DNA of 64,000 nt from Clostridia bacterium (GTDB lineage Bacteria > Bacillota > Clostridia > UBA1381), in NCBI GenBank assembly GCA_017443895.1, contig JAFSXU010000004.1, positions 1-64,000 of the forward strand, given 5' to 3'. The translations under genes were made by a program, and so were the position numbers. Below, one piece after another: positions 44,464 through 53,958 of this stretch. The notes under the pieces were generated by a model. It ran no database searches. It had not been told where the DNA came from and saw only the letters and a list, made by a program, of their open reading frames with translations. How positions within the stretch are numbered: the stretch's first letter is position 1; each line of letters begins with the position of its first letter.

Positions 44464-45072
44464 ATGAGAAAGATTAAATCAATTATAGCAACACTTTTGA
44501 CATTCATTTTGATGCTGTCACTTACAGGCTGTGGGGAAATTAAAAAAGCAGAAACAGCAGTAAACGGAATGTTTGCTGCATTTAAAAGTCTGAATTTTGA
44601 AGAAGCACAAAAATATGTTAATGTAGAGGAGATTACCAAAACTGGAAATGAAGCAAACGAAAATTCAATGTTGATTATGGAGACAGTTTTTGGGAATTTA
44701 AACTACGAAATTATTTCATCTGAAAAAGTTGACAATAATAATGTTGTTGTTAAAACAAAAATTACTGCCACAGATATGAAGCCGGTTATGGAAGAATTTT
44801 TTTCAAAGTCTTTAGAATATGCCTTTTCAAATGCCTTCTCAACCACTCAACCTACAGAAGAAGAAACGAATAAAAAAATGGAAGAAATCTTAGTTGAATG
44901 CGCTTCAAAGCCTGAACTTGCCACAGTAACAAACGAAGTTGATGTAAAAGTTGTAAAAACGGACAGTAAAGAATGGAAAATAGAAGCTGATGATGCTTTT
45001 GTCAATGCATTGTTTGGTGGTCTCTCAGATGCGGTAAAAGAAATGGAAAACGCTCTTAATGCAGAAGAATAG
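44464..45072 (+). CDS. Putative lipoprotein (DUF4878/DUF5105-like)
   Basis: A 203-aa lipoprotein. The signal peptide ends in the lipobox LSLTGCGE (Cys about residue 23). The mature part resembles small NTF2-like lipoproteins of Firmicutes: AETAVNGMFAAFKSLNFEEAQKYV-type helix (key: VNGMFAAFKSLNFEEA), then alternating beta strands and a C-terminal helix. No catalytic residues are evident and the function is unknown. I chose ATG at 44464 with AGGAG upstream. It starts 10 bp after the interrupted MORN lipoprotein and shares its strand and AT-rich composition, so the pair was probably acquired and expressed together. Confidence 0.85.
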   Translation: MRKIKSIIATLLTFILMLSLTGCGEIKKAETAVNGMFAAFKSLNFEEAQKYVNVEEITKTGNEANENSMLIMETVFGNLNYEIISSEKVDNNNVVVKTKITATDMKPVMEEFFSKSLEYAFSNAFSTTQPTEEETNKKMEEILVECASKPELATVTNEVDVKVVKTDSKEWKIEADDAFVNALFGGLSDAVKEMENALNAEE

Positions 45073-45073
45073 C

Positions 45074-45140
45074 AAAAAGAACAGGCAAGCCAAGGGTAAA
45101 TACACGAGCTACTCTCACCCTTGGCAAACCTGTTCTTTTT
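45074..45140 (+). terminator. Large hairpin terminator after the lipoprotein pair
   Basis: AAAAAGAACAGG...CCAAGGGT pairs with ACCCTTGG...CCTGTTCTTTTT, immediately past the stop codon. Confidence 0.9.
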
Positions 45141-45163
45141 CATAGTATGTTAGTGGAAAGAAT

Positions 45164-45277
45164 TGTAGGGTTGGGGCTCGCTCCAACCGCCTCTTATAAT
45201 GCACATTGGGAACGGCAGGAGCAAGCCCCTGCCCTACAAATTGTGATATTTGTTTTCACATATAAACCCAAATTTAT
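45164..45277 (+). repeat. Dispersed double-hairpin intergenic repeat, diverged copy
   Basis: The same architecture as 1-140, with TGTAGG...CCTACAAATTGTGAT ends and a TATAAACCCAAATTTA tail. The first hairpin is GGTTGG/CCAACC and the second GGCAGG/CCTGCC, so stems differ in sequence yet still pair. The AATGCA-GGGAAC centre is retained. Confidence 0.8.
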
Positions 45278-45317
45278 ATTGAACTCTAACAAATTAAAAT
45301 ATTGGGTGCATAATAAA

Positions 45318-45346
45318 GGGACTTTTCCATTTAAGGCAAAAGTCCC
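45318..45346 (-). terminator. Terminator after ftsH and the XRE regulator
   Basis: Minus strand: GGGACTTTT pairs with AAAAGTCCC, followed by TTTATTAT, 13 bp past the XRE stop codon. Confidence 0.78.
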
Positions 45347-45358
45347 CCTTATCATAAT

Positions 45359-45688
45359 CTATTCGTTCCTATACTTTTCCTGTGTAAGAAGATATTTAAA
45401 ATACTGCATAAGCTCGTCCTGACCTTTGGCATTTAGCAAATTGATATCCATTTTAAACGTCGGCGGTGCAAGGACAGTGTTTCTGCCCGTGGTTTTACCG
45501 TAGAGATAGTCAATCGGTACACCGAAATATTTTGACAGCTTGCTTGCATATTCAACATCGGGAATGCGTATACCACTCTCCCAATTTGTTATGGTAGTAC
45601 GCTGTACTCCCAAATCATTAGCAAGCTGTGCCTGGGTAATATTTTTCGATTTTCTAAGACTTCTTATCCTATTTGAAATATTACTCAT
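45359..45688 (-). CDS. XRE-family helix-turn-helix regulator
   Basis: A 109-aa cytoplasmic DNA-binding protein. The HTH_3 domain occupies about residues 5-62 (IRSLRKSKNITQAQLAND, VQRTTITNWESG, LSKYFGVPIDYLYG), followed by a tail of about 45 residues without recognised features. The ATG lies inside the last codons of ftsH (8-bp overlap, ATGAGTAA), so it is translationally coupled to the protease. Its target is unknown. The coupling suggests a regulator tied to ftsH expression, or turned over by FtsH. Confidence 0.92.
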   Translation of the reverse strand: MSNISNRIRSLRKSKNITQAQLANDLGVQRTTITNWESGIRIPDVEYASKLSKYFGVPIDYLYGKTTGRNTVLAPPTFKMDINLLNAKGQDELMQYFKYLLTQEKYRNE

Positions 45689-47654
45689 TTTCGGGTGTTT
45701 CCTCTTTTGTTTCTTCTGTCTCAGGCTCCGGATTTTCTATACGGTTAAAAATTGCCATAAATTCATCGCCTGTTATTGTTTCTTTCTTGATAAGGTATTC
45801 GGAAATCTCATCAAGCGCGGTCCTATGTCCTTCAAGCAATGAATATGCCTTATCGTGGCAAGCGCCCAAAACTGACACTATTTCCTCATCAATCTTTGTT
45901 TTTGTTTCCTCTGAGCAATTTGAAACGCTTCTTCCGTCAAGGTATTTATGCTCTATTGATTCAAGTCCTGCCATACCGAATTTATCAGACATACCGTATT
46001 GCGTTATCATTGCTCTTGCCATAGATGTTGCGCGCTCTATATCATTTGACGCGCCCGTTGTTTTTGTGCCAAATACCAGTTCCTCTGCCGCTCTGCCTGC
46101 CAAGAACACCGTTATCTGGTCTAAGATTTCATCCTTTGACATGAGATAATGTTCCTCCTCCTCGGGCATCTGCATGGTATAACCCAGAGCGCCCATGGTT
46201 CTTGGAACAATGGTAATCTTATGGACAGGCTGTGTGTTTTTCTGCAATGCCGTTGCCAAAGCGTGACCGACCTCGTGGAATGCAACCATTCGCTTTTCCT
46301 TTTCGGATAAAATTCTGTCCTTTTTCTCCTTACCTGCAATGATAACCTCAACTGCCTCCATTAAGTCCTCTTGTAAGACTGCATTTCTGCCCATTCTTAC
46401 AGCTCTTAGCGCCGCCTCGTTTACCATATTTGCAAGGTCTGCGCCAACTGCGCCCGAGGTTGCAAGCGCCATTGCATGAAGGTCGATTGACGGATCGGTT
46501 TTTACATTCTTGATATGGACTTTTAATATGTCCTCCCTGCCCTTTAAATCAGGCTTTTCAACAATAATCCGTCTGTCAAATCTACCGGGCCTTAAAAGTG
46601 CTTTATCAAGTATTTCGGGTCGGTTTGTTGCCGCCAATATTACAAGGCCCTTTGATGAGTCAAAGCCGTCCATTTCGGACAGGAGCTGGTTCAGGGTTTG
46701 CTCCCGCTCATCATTTGAGCTTATCTGCGCATCACGGGATTTACCTATGGCGTCAATCTCGTCTATAAAGATAATACAAGGCGCTTTTTGCGATGCCTGC
46801 TTGAATAAGTCCCTAACTCTTGATGCGCCGACACCGACAAACATTTCGACGAATTCCGAACCCGACAACGAGAAAAACGGAACATTCGCCTCTCCCGCAA
46901 CCGCCTTTGCAAGCAGTGTTTTACCCGTTCCCGGAGGGCCTACGAGCAATGCGCCCTTTGGCTGTTTTGCGCCGATTGCGGTATATTTTGCAGGGTGGTG
47001 CAAAAAGTCAACAATCTCGTTTAACGACTCCTTTGCCTCTTCCTGACCTGCAACATCTGCAAATGTAACACCTGTTTTGTTCTCAATATTATACATTTTG
47101 GCGTTTGACTGACCTATACCCATTATTCCGCCGCCGCCGATATGCTTTGACATTGAACGGGTAAGCAGGAAGAATATCAGGTATATTATGCCAAGCGGTA
47201 AAATCCACGAAAGGATGAAGTTCAGGATTGGGTTGTTATACTGAATAGGCGTTGAATATGTTACGCCATGCTCGTCTAAAACAGGGAGCAGTCTCTCGTC
47301 ACGGATATAGCCCGTATAGTAAATCTTTCTGCTCTCTTTTTGAAGCTCCTCATAAACATCCTTTTTGCTTATCCCAAAAATTGAAATCATTTTACTTGTT
47401 TTTTGGGATATTTCGCTTATATCTATATCACTTTTTTCATATATTATAATTCTGTCTGACTCAATAATGATTTCGTCAACCTTATCCTTATTAACCATAC
47501 TTAAAAACTTATCATAGGTGATTTGAGTTTTTGTAGGGTTTGATACGGCACTGATTGCGATATTTAAAATAATAGTTGCAATCGCCGATATAATTAAAAA
47601 TATAATTACAGGATTTTTTAAAGGCGAATTTTTTGGATTTTTTTTGTTATCCAT
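45681..47654 (-). CDS. ftsH: ATP-dependent zinc metalloprotease FtsH
   Basis: Membrane-anchored AAA+ protease that degrades misfolded membrane proteins and regulators. The 657-aa protein has two transmembrane helices (about 14-34 and 137-160), the AAA domain with Walker A GPPGTGKT, Walker B IIFIDEIDAIG and the SRH ATNRPEILDKALLRPGRFDR, and the zinc protease motif HEVGHALA with a downstream acidic ligand. The pore motif FVEMFVGVGASR is present. It is a normal-length FtsH. The small XRE regulator overlaps its 3' end. Confidence 0.97.
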   Translation of the reverse strand: MDNKKNPKNSPLKNPVIIFLIISAIATIILNIAISAVSNPTKTQITYDKFLSMVNKDKVDEIIIESDRIIIYEKSDIDISEISQKTSKMISIFGISKKDVYEELQKESRKIYYTGYIRDERLLPVLDEHGVTYSTPIQYNNPILNFILSWILPLGIIYLIFFLLTRSMSKHIGGGGIMGIGQSNAKMYNIENKTGVTFADVAGQEEAKESLNEIVDFLHHPAKYTAIGAKQPKGALLVGPPGTGKTLLAKAVAGEANVPFFSLSGSEFVEMFVGVGASRVRDLFKQASQKAPCIIFIDEIDAIGKSRDAQISSNDEREQTLNQLLSEMDGFDSSKGLVILAATNRPEILDKALLRPGRFDRRIIVEKPDLKGREDILKVHIKNVKTDPSIDLHAMALATSGAVGADLANMVNEAALRAVRMGRNAVLQEDLMEAVEVIIAGKEKKDRILSEKEKRMVAFHEVGHALATALQKNTQPVHKITIVPRTMGALGYTMQMPEEEEHYLMSKDEILDQITVFLAGRAAEELVFGTKTTGASNDIERATSMARAMITQYGMSDKFGMAGLESIEHKYLDGRSVSNCSEETKTKIDEEIVSVLGACHDKAYSLLEGHRTALDEISEYLIKKETITGDEFMAIFNRIENPEPETEETKEETPENE

Positions 47655-47756
47655 AATTAAATGCCCCTTTCAGGAAAATTTTCATTTTTCATTTTACCAC
47701 GAAACTAAACTTATTTCAATTCTTTTTATTATTATTTACAGTTTGTACACAAAAAA

Positions 47757-47783
47757 TCGGACTGTTGCAAAATGCAACAGTCC
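47757..47783 (-). terminator. Terminator of argC-argB-proS
   Basis: GGACTGTTGC pairs with GCAACAGTCC around a 5-nt loop; minus-strand continuation has a GATTTTTTG T-run. Confidence 0.88.
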
Positions 47784-47795
47784 AACCGTTGACTT

Positions 47796-49502
47796 TTATT
47801 TATTCTCGTTTATAAATGAAACAACATCTGCCACTGCATCTGAAACGGTCTTTTCAACTGCACTATCAGTCGTTCTTTCCTTATATTCAACAATGCCCTC
47901 ACCGCATTTTTTGCCGACAACTATCCTTACGGGAATACCTATCAGGTCGCTGTCCTTAAACTTGACGCCCGGGCGCTCGTTTCTGTCATCAAGCAATACC
48001 TCAATGCCTGCGCCTTGGAGCTTTGTATAAATATCCTCTGCCATTTTTACCTGTTCTTCGTTCTTTGCGTTTACAGGTACTACAACAGCCTCATACGGAG
48101 CAATTGCAACAGGCCAGATAATGCCGTTTTCATCATTATTCTGCTCAATTGACGCCGCAAGGCAACGGGTTACACCTATACCGTAGCAACCCATAATAAC
48201 ATCCTTTTCCTCGCCTGTTTCTGTCTGTGCCTTAAGTCCCAAAGCCTTTGAATACTTTGTGCCGAGCTTAAAGATATGTCCAACCTCAATACCCTGTGCC
48301 GCTTTTATTTCCTTACCGCACCTTGGGCATTTATCGCCCGGGCATATAACTCTTATGTCAGCTATCATACAAGGCGTGAAATCCTTACCGATATTGACAT
48401 TTTTATAATGCATATCCGTTTCGTTTGCGCCGACAATAAAGTTTTTCATAAGTTCCACTTCTTTATCAACATAAACAGGGATAGAAAGACCTACAGGACC
48501 TGCAAAACCAACCTCTGCATTTGTAATCCGTCTTACCTCAAACGGTTCTGCCAATTCCAAATCATCAATACAGCCAACCAGATTTTTTAGCTTTACCTCG
48601 TTTACATCTCTGTCGCCCCTTACCATTGCGGCAATAAATTTATCATCTGCCTTATAGATTATGGTTTTTACAAAGTTATACGGCTTTGCGCCCATAAACT
48701 CAACCAATTCCTCAATGGTATGCACATTTGGAGTATGGATTTTTTCAATATCCATATCCCCCTCGGGACATGGCACCTCTGTAGGTATGCACTCTGCCTT
48801 TTCATAGTTTGCGGCATATCCGCAATCATCGCAGTATGCGATACCGTCCTCGCCTACAGGGGATTTAACCATAAACTCCTGTGAGCCGCTGCCGCCCATT
48901 GCGCCCGAGTCTGCATCAACTATTGTAAAATCAAGTCCCAAACGGTTAAAGATATTACAGTATGCTGTATACATTGCCTGATATGACTTGTCAAGACCTT
49001 CCTCGCTTAAATCAAAGCTGTATGCGTCCTTCATCACAAATTCACGGCTTCTTATTACTCCAAAACGGGGTCTGCCCTCGTCACGGTACTTATGCTGAAT
49101 TTGATACATTGTGATAGGATATTCCTTATATGAACGGATATTGTCAATCGCCGTCTGTGTAAACAGCTCCTCATGAGTAGGTCCCAAGCAGAAATCCCTA
49201 TCGTATCTGTCCTTCATTTTGAACATACTCGGTCCGAATATTTCCCATCTTCCCGACTGCATATATGCCTCTGCCGGCAAGAGTGCGGGCATTAAAAGTT
49301 CCTGCGCACCTGCCTTATCCATTTCCTCACGGACAATCTGCTCAATCTTCCGTTCTACCCTTAACCCTAACGGCAAGTAAGAATAAATTCCCGATGCAAG
49401 CTTTCTTATCATACCTGCTCTTAGCATAAGCTTATGGCTTGCTATTTCAGCCTCTGCCGGAACTTCTCTTAAAGTCGGCATAAGTAATTTTGACATTCTC
49501 AT
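47796..49502 (-). CDS. proS: Prolyl-tRNA synthetase (bacterial type, with editing domain)
   Basis: Charges tRNA-Pro. The 568-aa class II synthetase has motif 2 ([21 protein letters not shown], key: [12 protein letters not shown]), the INS editing domain (about 225-390, which hydrolyses Ala-tRNA-Pro; [12 protein letters not shown]) and the C-terminal anticodon-binding domain ([24 protein letters not shown]). Length fits bacterial ProS. It is the third gene of a co-directional set behind argC and argB, 23 bp from argB. No T-box leader is seen. Confidence 0.97.
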   Translation of the reverse strand: MRMSKLLMPTLREVPAEAEIASHKLMLRAGMIRKLASGIYSYLPLGLRVERKIEQIVREEMDKAGAQELLMPALLPAEAYMQSGRWEIFGPSMFKMKDRYDRDFCLGPTHEELFTQTAIDNIRSYKEYPITMYQIQHKYRDEGRPRFGVIRSREFVMKDAYSFDLSEEGLDKSYQAMYTAYCNIFNRLGLDFTIVDADSGAMGGSGSQEFMVKSPVGEDGIAYCDDCGYAANYEKAECIPTEVPCPEGDMDIEKIHTPNVHTIEELVEFMGAKPYNFVKTIIYKADDKFIAAMVRGDRDVNEVKLKNLVGCIDDLELAEPFEVRRITNAEVGFAGPVGLSIPVYVDKEVELMKNFIVGANETDMHYKNVNIGKDFTPCMIADIRVICPGDKCPRCGKEIKAAQGIEVGHIFKLGTKYSKALGLKAQTETGEEKDVIMGCYGIGVTRCLAASIEQNNDENGIIWPVAIAPYEAVVVPVNAKNEEQVKMAEDIYTKLQGAGIEVLLDDRNERPGVKFKDSDLIGIPVRIVVGKKCGEGIVEYKERTTDSAVEKTVSDAVADVVSFINENK

Positions 49503-49525
49503 AATTGTGTTTTCCCCTCTTTATA

Positions 49526-50407
49526 TTAGTAATTTTCACTCTTTATCAATGTTCCGATACCAGTCTTTGTAAATATCTCAAGGAGCAGGCAATGCGGAAT
49601 ACGCCCGTCTATTATATGCACGCCCTTTACTCCGCCGTTTAATGCGTTCATACAGCCTAAAACCTTAGGTATCATACCACCGCTTATGACATTGTTATCA
49701 ATCATATGATGGATTTCTTCAATATTTGCCTCATAAACGATATTATCGTTTGCATCCTTTACACCCTCGACATCGGTAAGAAGAATAAGCTTTTCCGCAC
49801 CGACTGCCGCCGCAATTGCCGCCGCAACGGTATCTGCATTTATGTTATAGCTGTTACCCTCGCCGTCTGTGCCTATGGGCGCAACAACAGGTATGTACTG
49901 GTCAGATGCCAATAAATCAAGTATACGGTTTTGTACCCGGACAATATCGCCCACATACCCTATATCAACCTTCTTGCCGTCAACCTCAGTATAGTGCCTG
50001 TCGCAAATAATGAAACTTCCGTCAATACCGCTTATACCGATTGCCTTTCCGCCCTTGGCATTCAAAAGCCCAACAATCTCCTTATTGGTTTTTCCGATAA
50101 GCACCTGCTGTGCAACGGACATTGTTTTTTTATCCGTAACTCTAAGACCGTTTATAAACTCACTCTTTACGCCCAGATCGTTTAGTGCCTTTGAAATATC
50201 CGGGCCGCCGCCATGAACAACTATAGGATTGAGTCCGATAAATTTAAGCAGAGTTATATCCTCCATAACACTGTTTTTAAGCTCGTCATTTACCATGGCA
50301 TTACCGCCGTATTTTACAACGACCGTCTTGCCCGAAAACTTCTGTATATACGGGAGTGCTTCAATCAAGATACCCGCTTTTTTTATTAACTGCTCCATCT
50401 TATCCAT
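49526..50407 (-). CDS. argB: N-acetylglutamate kinase
   Basis: Second step of arginine synthesis: phosphorylates N-acetylglutamate. The 293-aa amino-acid kinase-family protein has KYGGNAMVN near residue 34, [23 protein letters not shown], and a C-terminal [12 protein letters not shown] plus [14 protein letters not shown]. The N-terminal helix ([15 protein letters not shown]) is the type linked to hexameric, arginine-inhibited kinases. It lies 16 bp after argC. Confidence 0.97.
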   Translation of the reverse strand: MDKMEQLIKKAGILIEALPYIQKFSGKTVVVKYGGNAMVNDELKNSVMEDITLLKFIGLNPIVVHGGGPDISKALNDLGVKSEFINGLRVTDKKTMSVAQQVLIGKTNKEIVGLLNAKGGKAIGISGIDGSFIICDRHYTEVDGKKVDIGYVGDIVRVQNRILDLLASDQYIPVVAPIGTDGEGNSYNINADTVAAAIAAAVGAEKLILLTDVEGVKDANDNIVYEANIEEIHHMIDNNVISGGMIPKVLGCMNALNGGVKGVHIIDGRIPHCLLLEIFTKTGIGTLIKSENY

Positions 50408-50423
50408 GCTTTAACACCCCTTT

Positions 50424-51461
50424 TTACAAATAAAAACCTGCGTTTTTAATTCCTGTTTTCTCATCCAGCCCGAATAATATATTCATATTCTGAACAGCCT
50501 GCCCTGCCGCGCCCTTGCCGATATTGTCAAGTGCCGAAATGATTACCGCTCTTTTTAGTCTTTCATCATAGCAAACGCCGATATCTACAAAGTTAGAGCC
50601 TGCAACATGCTTTGTTTCGGGCAAATCTCCGCTTTTCTTTACTCTTACAAAGTATTCGTCCTTATAAAAGTCCTCATAAATCTTTTGAAGCTCCGCCTGT
50701 GAGCTTTCCCGATTTAAGTTTACATATATTGTAGCCAAAATTCCACGCTTCATAGGGATTAAGTGCGGAGTAAACGAAATTAAAACTTCCTCCCCTGCCG
50801 CATTTGAAAATTCCTGCTCAATCTCCGATGTATGGCGGTGGGTTGCAACCTTATACGCCTTTGTATTTTCCGTACACTCACAGAAATGATATGCAAGTCC
50901 CAAGCCTCTGCCTGCGCCCGTAACACCCGATTTTGCATCAACAATAATATTTTTCGTTTCTGCCAATCCGCTCTTTAGCAGTGGAACAGTGCCCAGAATT
51001 GAACAGGTAGTATAACAACCGGGGTTTCCTATAAGCCGTGCATTCTTTATCTTGTCACGGTACAGCTCGGGCATTCCGTATACTGCCTCTTCTAAAAGCT
51101 CGGGTGATGAATGTGGCTCGCCATACCATTTTTCGTATACCTTTGCATCATCGTACCTGAAATCACCGCTAAGGTCTATTACCTTAATTCCACGCTCGAT
51201 TAAAGACGGAATAACCGTCTTTGACGCGCCGTGCGGAAGTGCGGTAAATGCCACATCGCATTTGCCTACTTTATCTAAGTCAAGCTCTTCACAATCCAAA
51301 TCAAGTACATGATTGAAATTTTGATATACCTCACTTATATTCTGTCCTGCAAAGCTGTGTGAGCCTAAAACACAAAGCTTTGCATCGGGGTGGTTTGACA
51401 AAATCCTTACAAGCTCAATGCCTGCATAGCCCGTTGCGCCCAAAACTGCTACTTTTATCAT
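50424..51461 (-). CDS. argC: N-acetyl-gamma-glutamyl-phosphate reductase
   Basis: Third step of arginine synthesis, NADPH-dependent. The 345-aa protein has the Rossmann start KVAVLGATGYAGIELVR, FTALPHGAS, the active-site Cys in GNPGCYTT and the C-terminal FTPHLIPMKRGI signature. I chose ATG at 51461 with AAAGGAT upstream; the in-frame 51506 start would add 15 unlikely residues. It leads argC-argB-proS. argJ and argD are not in the window. Confidence 0.96.
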   Translation of the reverse strand: MIKVAVLGATGYAGIELVRILSNHPDAKLCVLGSHSFAGQNISEVYQNFNHVLDLDCEELDLDKVGKCDVAFTALPHGASKTVIPSLIERGIKVIDLSGDFRYDDAKVYEKWYGEPHSSPELLEEAVYGMPELYRDKIKNARLIGNPGCYTTCSILGTVPLLKSGLAETKNIIVDAKSGVTGAGRGLGLAYHFCECTENTKAYKVATHRHTSEIEQEFSNAAGEEVLISFTPHLIPMKRGILATIYVNLNRESSQAELQKIYEDFYKDEYFVRVKKSGDLPETKHVAGSNFVDIGVCYDERLKRAVIISALDNIGKGAAGQAVQNMNILFGLDEKTGIKNAGFYL

Positions 51462-51691
51462 AGTTTTATATCCTTTCAAATATAGGCAAAACTCTAAATT
51501 ACCCACTTTGTTAATTTTATATTATAGTATATTATTTGCTGTTTGTAAACCCTAAAATTGCCGATTTTTATCCATAATTTACACTATTTTCAGGTTACAG
51601 TTTTGTTAAAATGCACTACCATTTTAACGCTTTTTTCGATATTTTGTAACATTATTCAATAATATGTTACACTCTTTTAAATACCCTCGCA

Positions 51692-51720
51692 TTGAATTGT
51701 TACATTGGCAAGTGTATAAT
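51692..51720 (+). promoter_or_regulatory. Promoter of the 51.9-kb exported protein gene
   Basis: TTGAAT (51692-51697), 17-bp spacer and perfect TATAAT (51715-51720). It gives a leader of about 165 nt. Confidence 0.7.
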
Positions 51721-51779
51721 ATAATTGTTATTATGTAAACTTGCGCTATTTTTACATAAAACCAGGATAACATCTAAGA

Positions 51780-51859
51780 TTGTCATGCTAAATAAATAAC
51801 TCGTCAGTCATCACAAGTGGAAACAGCCGAGTTTTCATAAACATACGGTAGCTTGACAA
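51780..51859 (+). promoter_or_regulatory. Structured leader of the exported protein gene
   Basis: TTGTCATGCTA (51780-51790) pairs with TAGCTTGACAA (51849-51859) with one mismatch, enclosing AACTCG/CGAGTT (51798-51833). The structure ends 16 bases before AAAGGAGG. It is compatible with a cis-regulatory RNA, but the evidence is only pairing. The rest of the 384-bp gap shows the promoter above and nothing else. Confidence 0.4.
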
Positions 51860-51890
51860 CATTGGATAATACAAAGGAGGCGGTATTTGC

Positions 51891-53213
51891 TTGAAGAAAA
51901 TAGGAATGAAATTCCTATGTAGTTTCTGTGCGGCTGTAATTTTTATGTCAACCATTTCTTTCGGGCTTATTCCGTTTGTCAAAGCTGATGAGCCTGTGGG
52001 GAAAATGTCATCGGTTTATGGGTATATCCTAAATGATTATATAATGAAATACGGAGTTATGAGTACGGACAAGAACGGCGCTATATTTGACAGCACCGGA
52101 AATACCATAACCCCAAGCGGTGTTGTTTACGGAGATATTTTGAATTTTGATAACAACAACTGCCCCTATCTTGTGATATTCGTCGCAGACAGTGAATATA
52201 AGAGTGCGGAGTGTCATTTATGGCTATATAACGATGAAACAAAAAAAGCCCGTCGCATTGCGGTAATTGAAAAAAGCTATAGCGATATTCCAAAGGATAT
52301 GATAGGCGAATTCAATATTGCATGGAAAAACGAAAAGCGGTATATTACCTTTAATACATATCAGAATAATGTGGAGCAACAAAAGGAGGTATACACCGTT
52401 ATAAACGGTGAAGCATATATGTACATAAACAACCCTGCGGACATAACCGAGGTGGGAATTATGGACTATAATGCCTACTACTTCCACCCCGGCATTGATG
52501 TTTCCGATTACAACAAACAGCTTGATGTATTCTTTACAAAGCTAAAGGATACGGCTGCAAAAAGCGTTACATATGAGAACATCGTAACCAAATTAAGCGC
52601 TGAGGATAAAACACAAATAAACCGTGTTTTAATAAAATCCGCTCTCTACTGCGATTTTGATATAAAGAATTATACTTCGCTTGATGAGTATAACGAGGGG
52701 CTTACCATTACAACATCATCGGATAAGTTTACACAGCTTAGTGCAATTTATAGCTTGGGCGATGATATATACTATGCAAAATTTGATACAAACCGTACAA
52801 ATTATAACTATGCACTGCTTAGAAAAACAGATGCGTTAGATGACGGTTATCAGATTTTGAAGGTAAGAACGGACTGTATTCCGCTTGCGGATATTGAGTT
52901 AAAGCAAGCACGATATGAATACTCGCAAAATCCGCTTATTATGGCAAAATCAAAAACTACAATGGAGTTAAATGAGAATAAGACTGCGGTAACTCCCACA
53001 AGTACCAATGTCACTGTAAAGGTCGGGGATAATGAGCCGATAACGGTAACAAAAGCACCTGAGCCCACACCCGACATAAAAGAAACCGATAAGAAAATAA
53101 GCATAAAGAAAATTTTAGACGATAAAGTTAAGTTACCTATTGCCTGCACAGGCGGCGGAATTGCAATTGCATTGCTGACTTTTTTGTGGGTTTATATGTA
53201 TGAGGATGAATAA
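51891..53213 (+). CDS. Exported protein of unknown function with C-terminal membrane anchor
   Basis: A 440-aa protein I do not recognise. A signal peptide is visible (KFLCSFCAAVIFMSTISFG, cleavage near VKA, about residue 30), then about 350 residues of extracellular alpha/beta sequence (repeated YAKFDTNRTNYNY-like and ITFNTYQNNV segments), a Thr/Pro-rich linker (about 370-405), and a single hydrophobic helix (about 415-435) before a short acidic tail. This places it as a wall-facing, C-terminally anchored protein. The start is TTG, with AAAGGAGG ten bases upstream; ATG five codons later is possible. It is preceded by a long structured leader and followed by its own terminator. Confidence 0.8.
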   Translation: MKKIGMKFLCSFCAAVIFMSTISFGLIPFVKADEPVGKMSSVYGYILNDYIMKYGVMSTDKNGAIFDSTGNTITPSGVVYGDILNFDNNNCPYLVIFVADSEYKSAECHLWLYNDETKKARRIAVIEKSYSDIPKDMIGEFNIAWKNEKRYITFNTYQNNVEQQKEVYTVINGEAYMYINNPADITEVGIMDYNAYYFHPGIDVSDYNKQLDVFFTKLKDTAAKSVTYENIVTKLSAEDKTQINRVLIKSALYCDFDIKNYTSLDEYNEGLTITTSSDKFTQLSAIYSLGDDIYYAKFDTNRTNYNYALLRKTDALDDGYQILKVRTDCIPLADIELKQARYEYSQNPLIMAKSKTTMELNENKTAVTPTSTNVTVKVGDNEPITVTKAPEPTPDIKETDKKISIKKILDDKVKLPIACTGGGIAIALLTFLWVYMYEDE

Positions 53214-53240
53214 GGGTTGATGTATAGTGCATCAACCCTT
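53212..53240 (+). terminator. Terminator after the exported protein gene
   Basis: AAGGGTTGATG pairs with CATCAACCCTT around a short loop, followed by ATTTTG; it overlaps the stop codon region. Confidence 0.8.
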
Positions 53241-53289
53241 ATTTTGCGATATTTTATATGGATTAAATTTTGGTTTATAGTACCATTTG

Positions 53290-53430
53290 GGTTACGGTAA
53301 ATTGGTATGGTCGTAGGGGCAGGTCTCCGTGCCTGCCCGTATCCCCGATAATGCATACTGGGAACGGGAGGGCATGGAAACCCTCCCCTACAAATTGTGC
53401 TACCCATTTACGCATATAAACCAAAATTTA
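53290..53430 (+). repeat. Dispersed double-hairpin intergenic repeat, copy 4
   Basis: Near-identical to 1-140 and in the same orientation. An inverted AAATTTTGGTTTATA lies to its left (53266-53280), matching the TATAAACCAAAATTT on its right, so the unit may be bounded by terminal inverted repeats. It sits at the 3' end of the B12 operon. Confidence 0.87.
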
Positions 53431-53448
53431 CGGTAAATACGAAATGAT

Positions 53449-53958
53449 TTAATATTCTATTCCCTCTCTTGCCTTTGTGCCATTATCGTATGGGTGCTTT
53501 ACCTTATCAATACGGCTTACATAATCGCAAAGGTCAACAAATTTTTCATCCTCACCCCTGCCCGTTATTACAAGCTCTTTATCATCGGGGAAAGACTTTA
53601 CAAATTCATATGCCATATCATAGTCAAGATAGCCGTAATTTAGGGCAACCAAAAATTCATCAAGCACAACCATATCATAATCGGGTATTGCTTTTGATAT
53701 TTCGTTTAATTTTTCATTGTAGTACGGCTTTAATTTGTCAATCTTCTCCTTTGAATATGTCCATACCTCTTCAATGTTTTCAAGCGCCTCTAAAACGGTT
53801 AAGTTTGAGAGCTTGGACAATACCTTTATCTCGCTTGATTTACCGTCCTTTAAGAACTGATAAAAGGCTACCTTTTTACCTGCGCCCAAAGCCCGTATAA
53901 TCATACCTATAGAAGCAGTTGTCTTTCCTTTTCCGTCTCCTGTGTAAATGTGTTTCAT
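53449..53958 (-). CDS. cobO: Cob(I)alamin / corrinoid adenosyltransferase, CobA-BtuR type
   Basis: Adds the 5'-deoxyadenosyl group to reduced corrinoids. The 169-aa protein opens with the P-loop YTGDGKGKTTASIGM typical of the CobA/CobO/BtuR family, and has VVLDEFLVALNYGYL (Walker B-like) and ELVITGRG. It is shorter than E. coli BtuR (196 aa), as in many Firmicutes. Its start overlaps the end of the ECF fusion gene by 4 bp (ATGA-type junction), showing it is the last gene of the cobalamin-riboswitch operon. Imported corrinoid would be converted directly to the coenzyme form. Confidence 0.94.
   Translation of the reverse strand: MKHIYTGDGKGKTTASIGMIIRALGAGKKVAFYQFLKDGKSSEIKVLSKLSNLTVLEALENIEEVWTYSKEKIDKLKPYYNEKLNEISKAIPDYDMVVLDEFLVALNYGYLDYDMAYEFVKSFPDDKELVITGRGEDEKFVDLCDYVSRIDKVKHPYDNGTKAREGIEY

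Noticed and set aside
51780-51859. c-di-GMP riboswitch in the leader of the 51.9-kb gene
   Set aside because: GGAAACAGCC and ACGGTAGC faintly resemble GEMM pieces, but the GCAAACC and GACGCAAAGCC core segments are missing.
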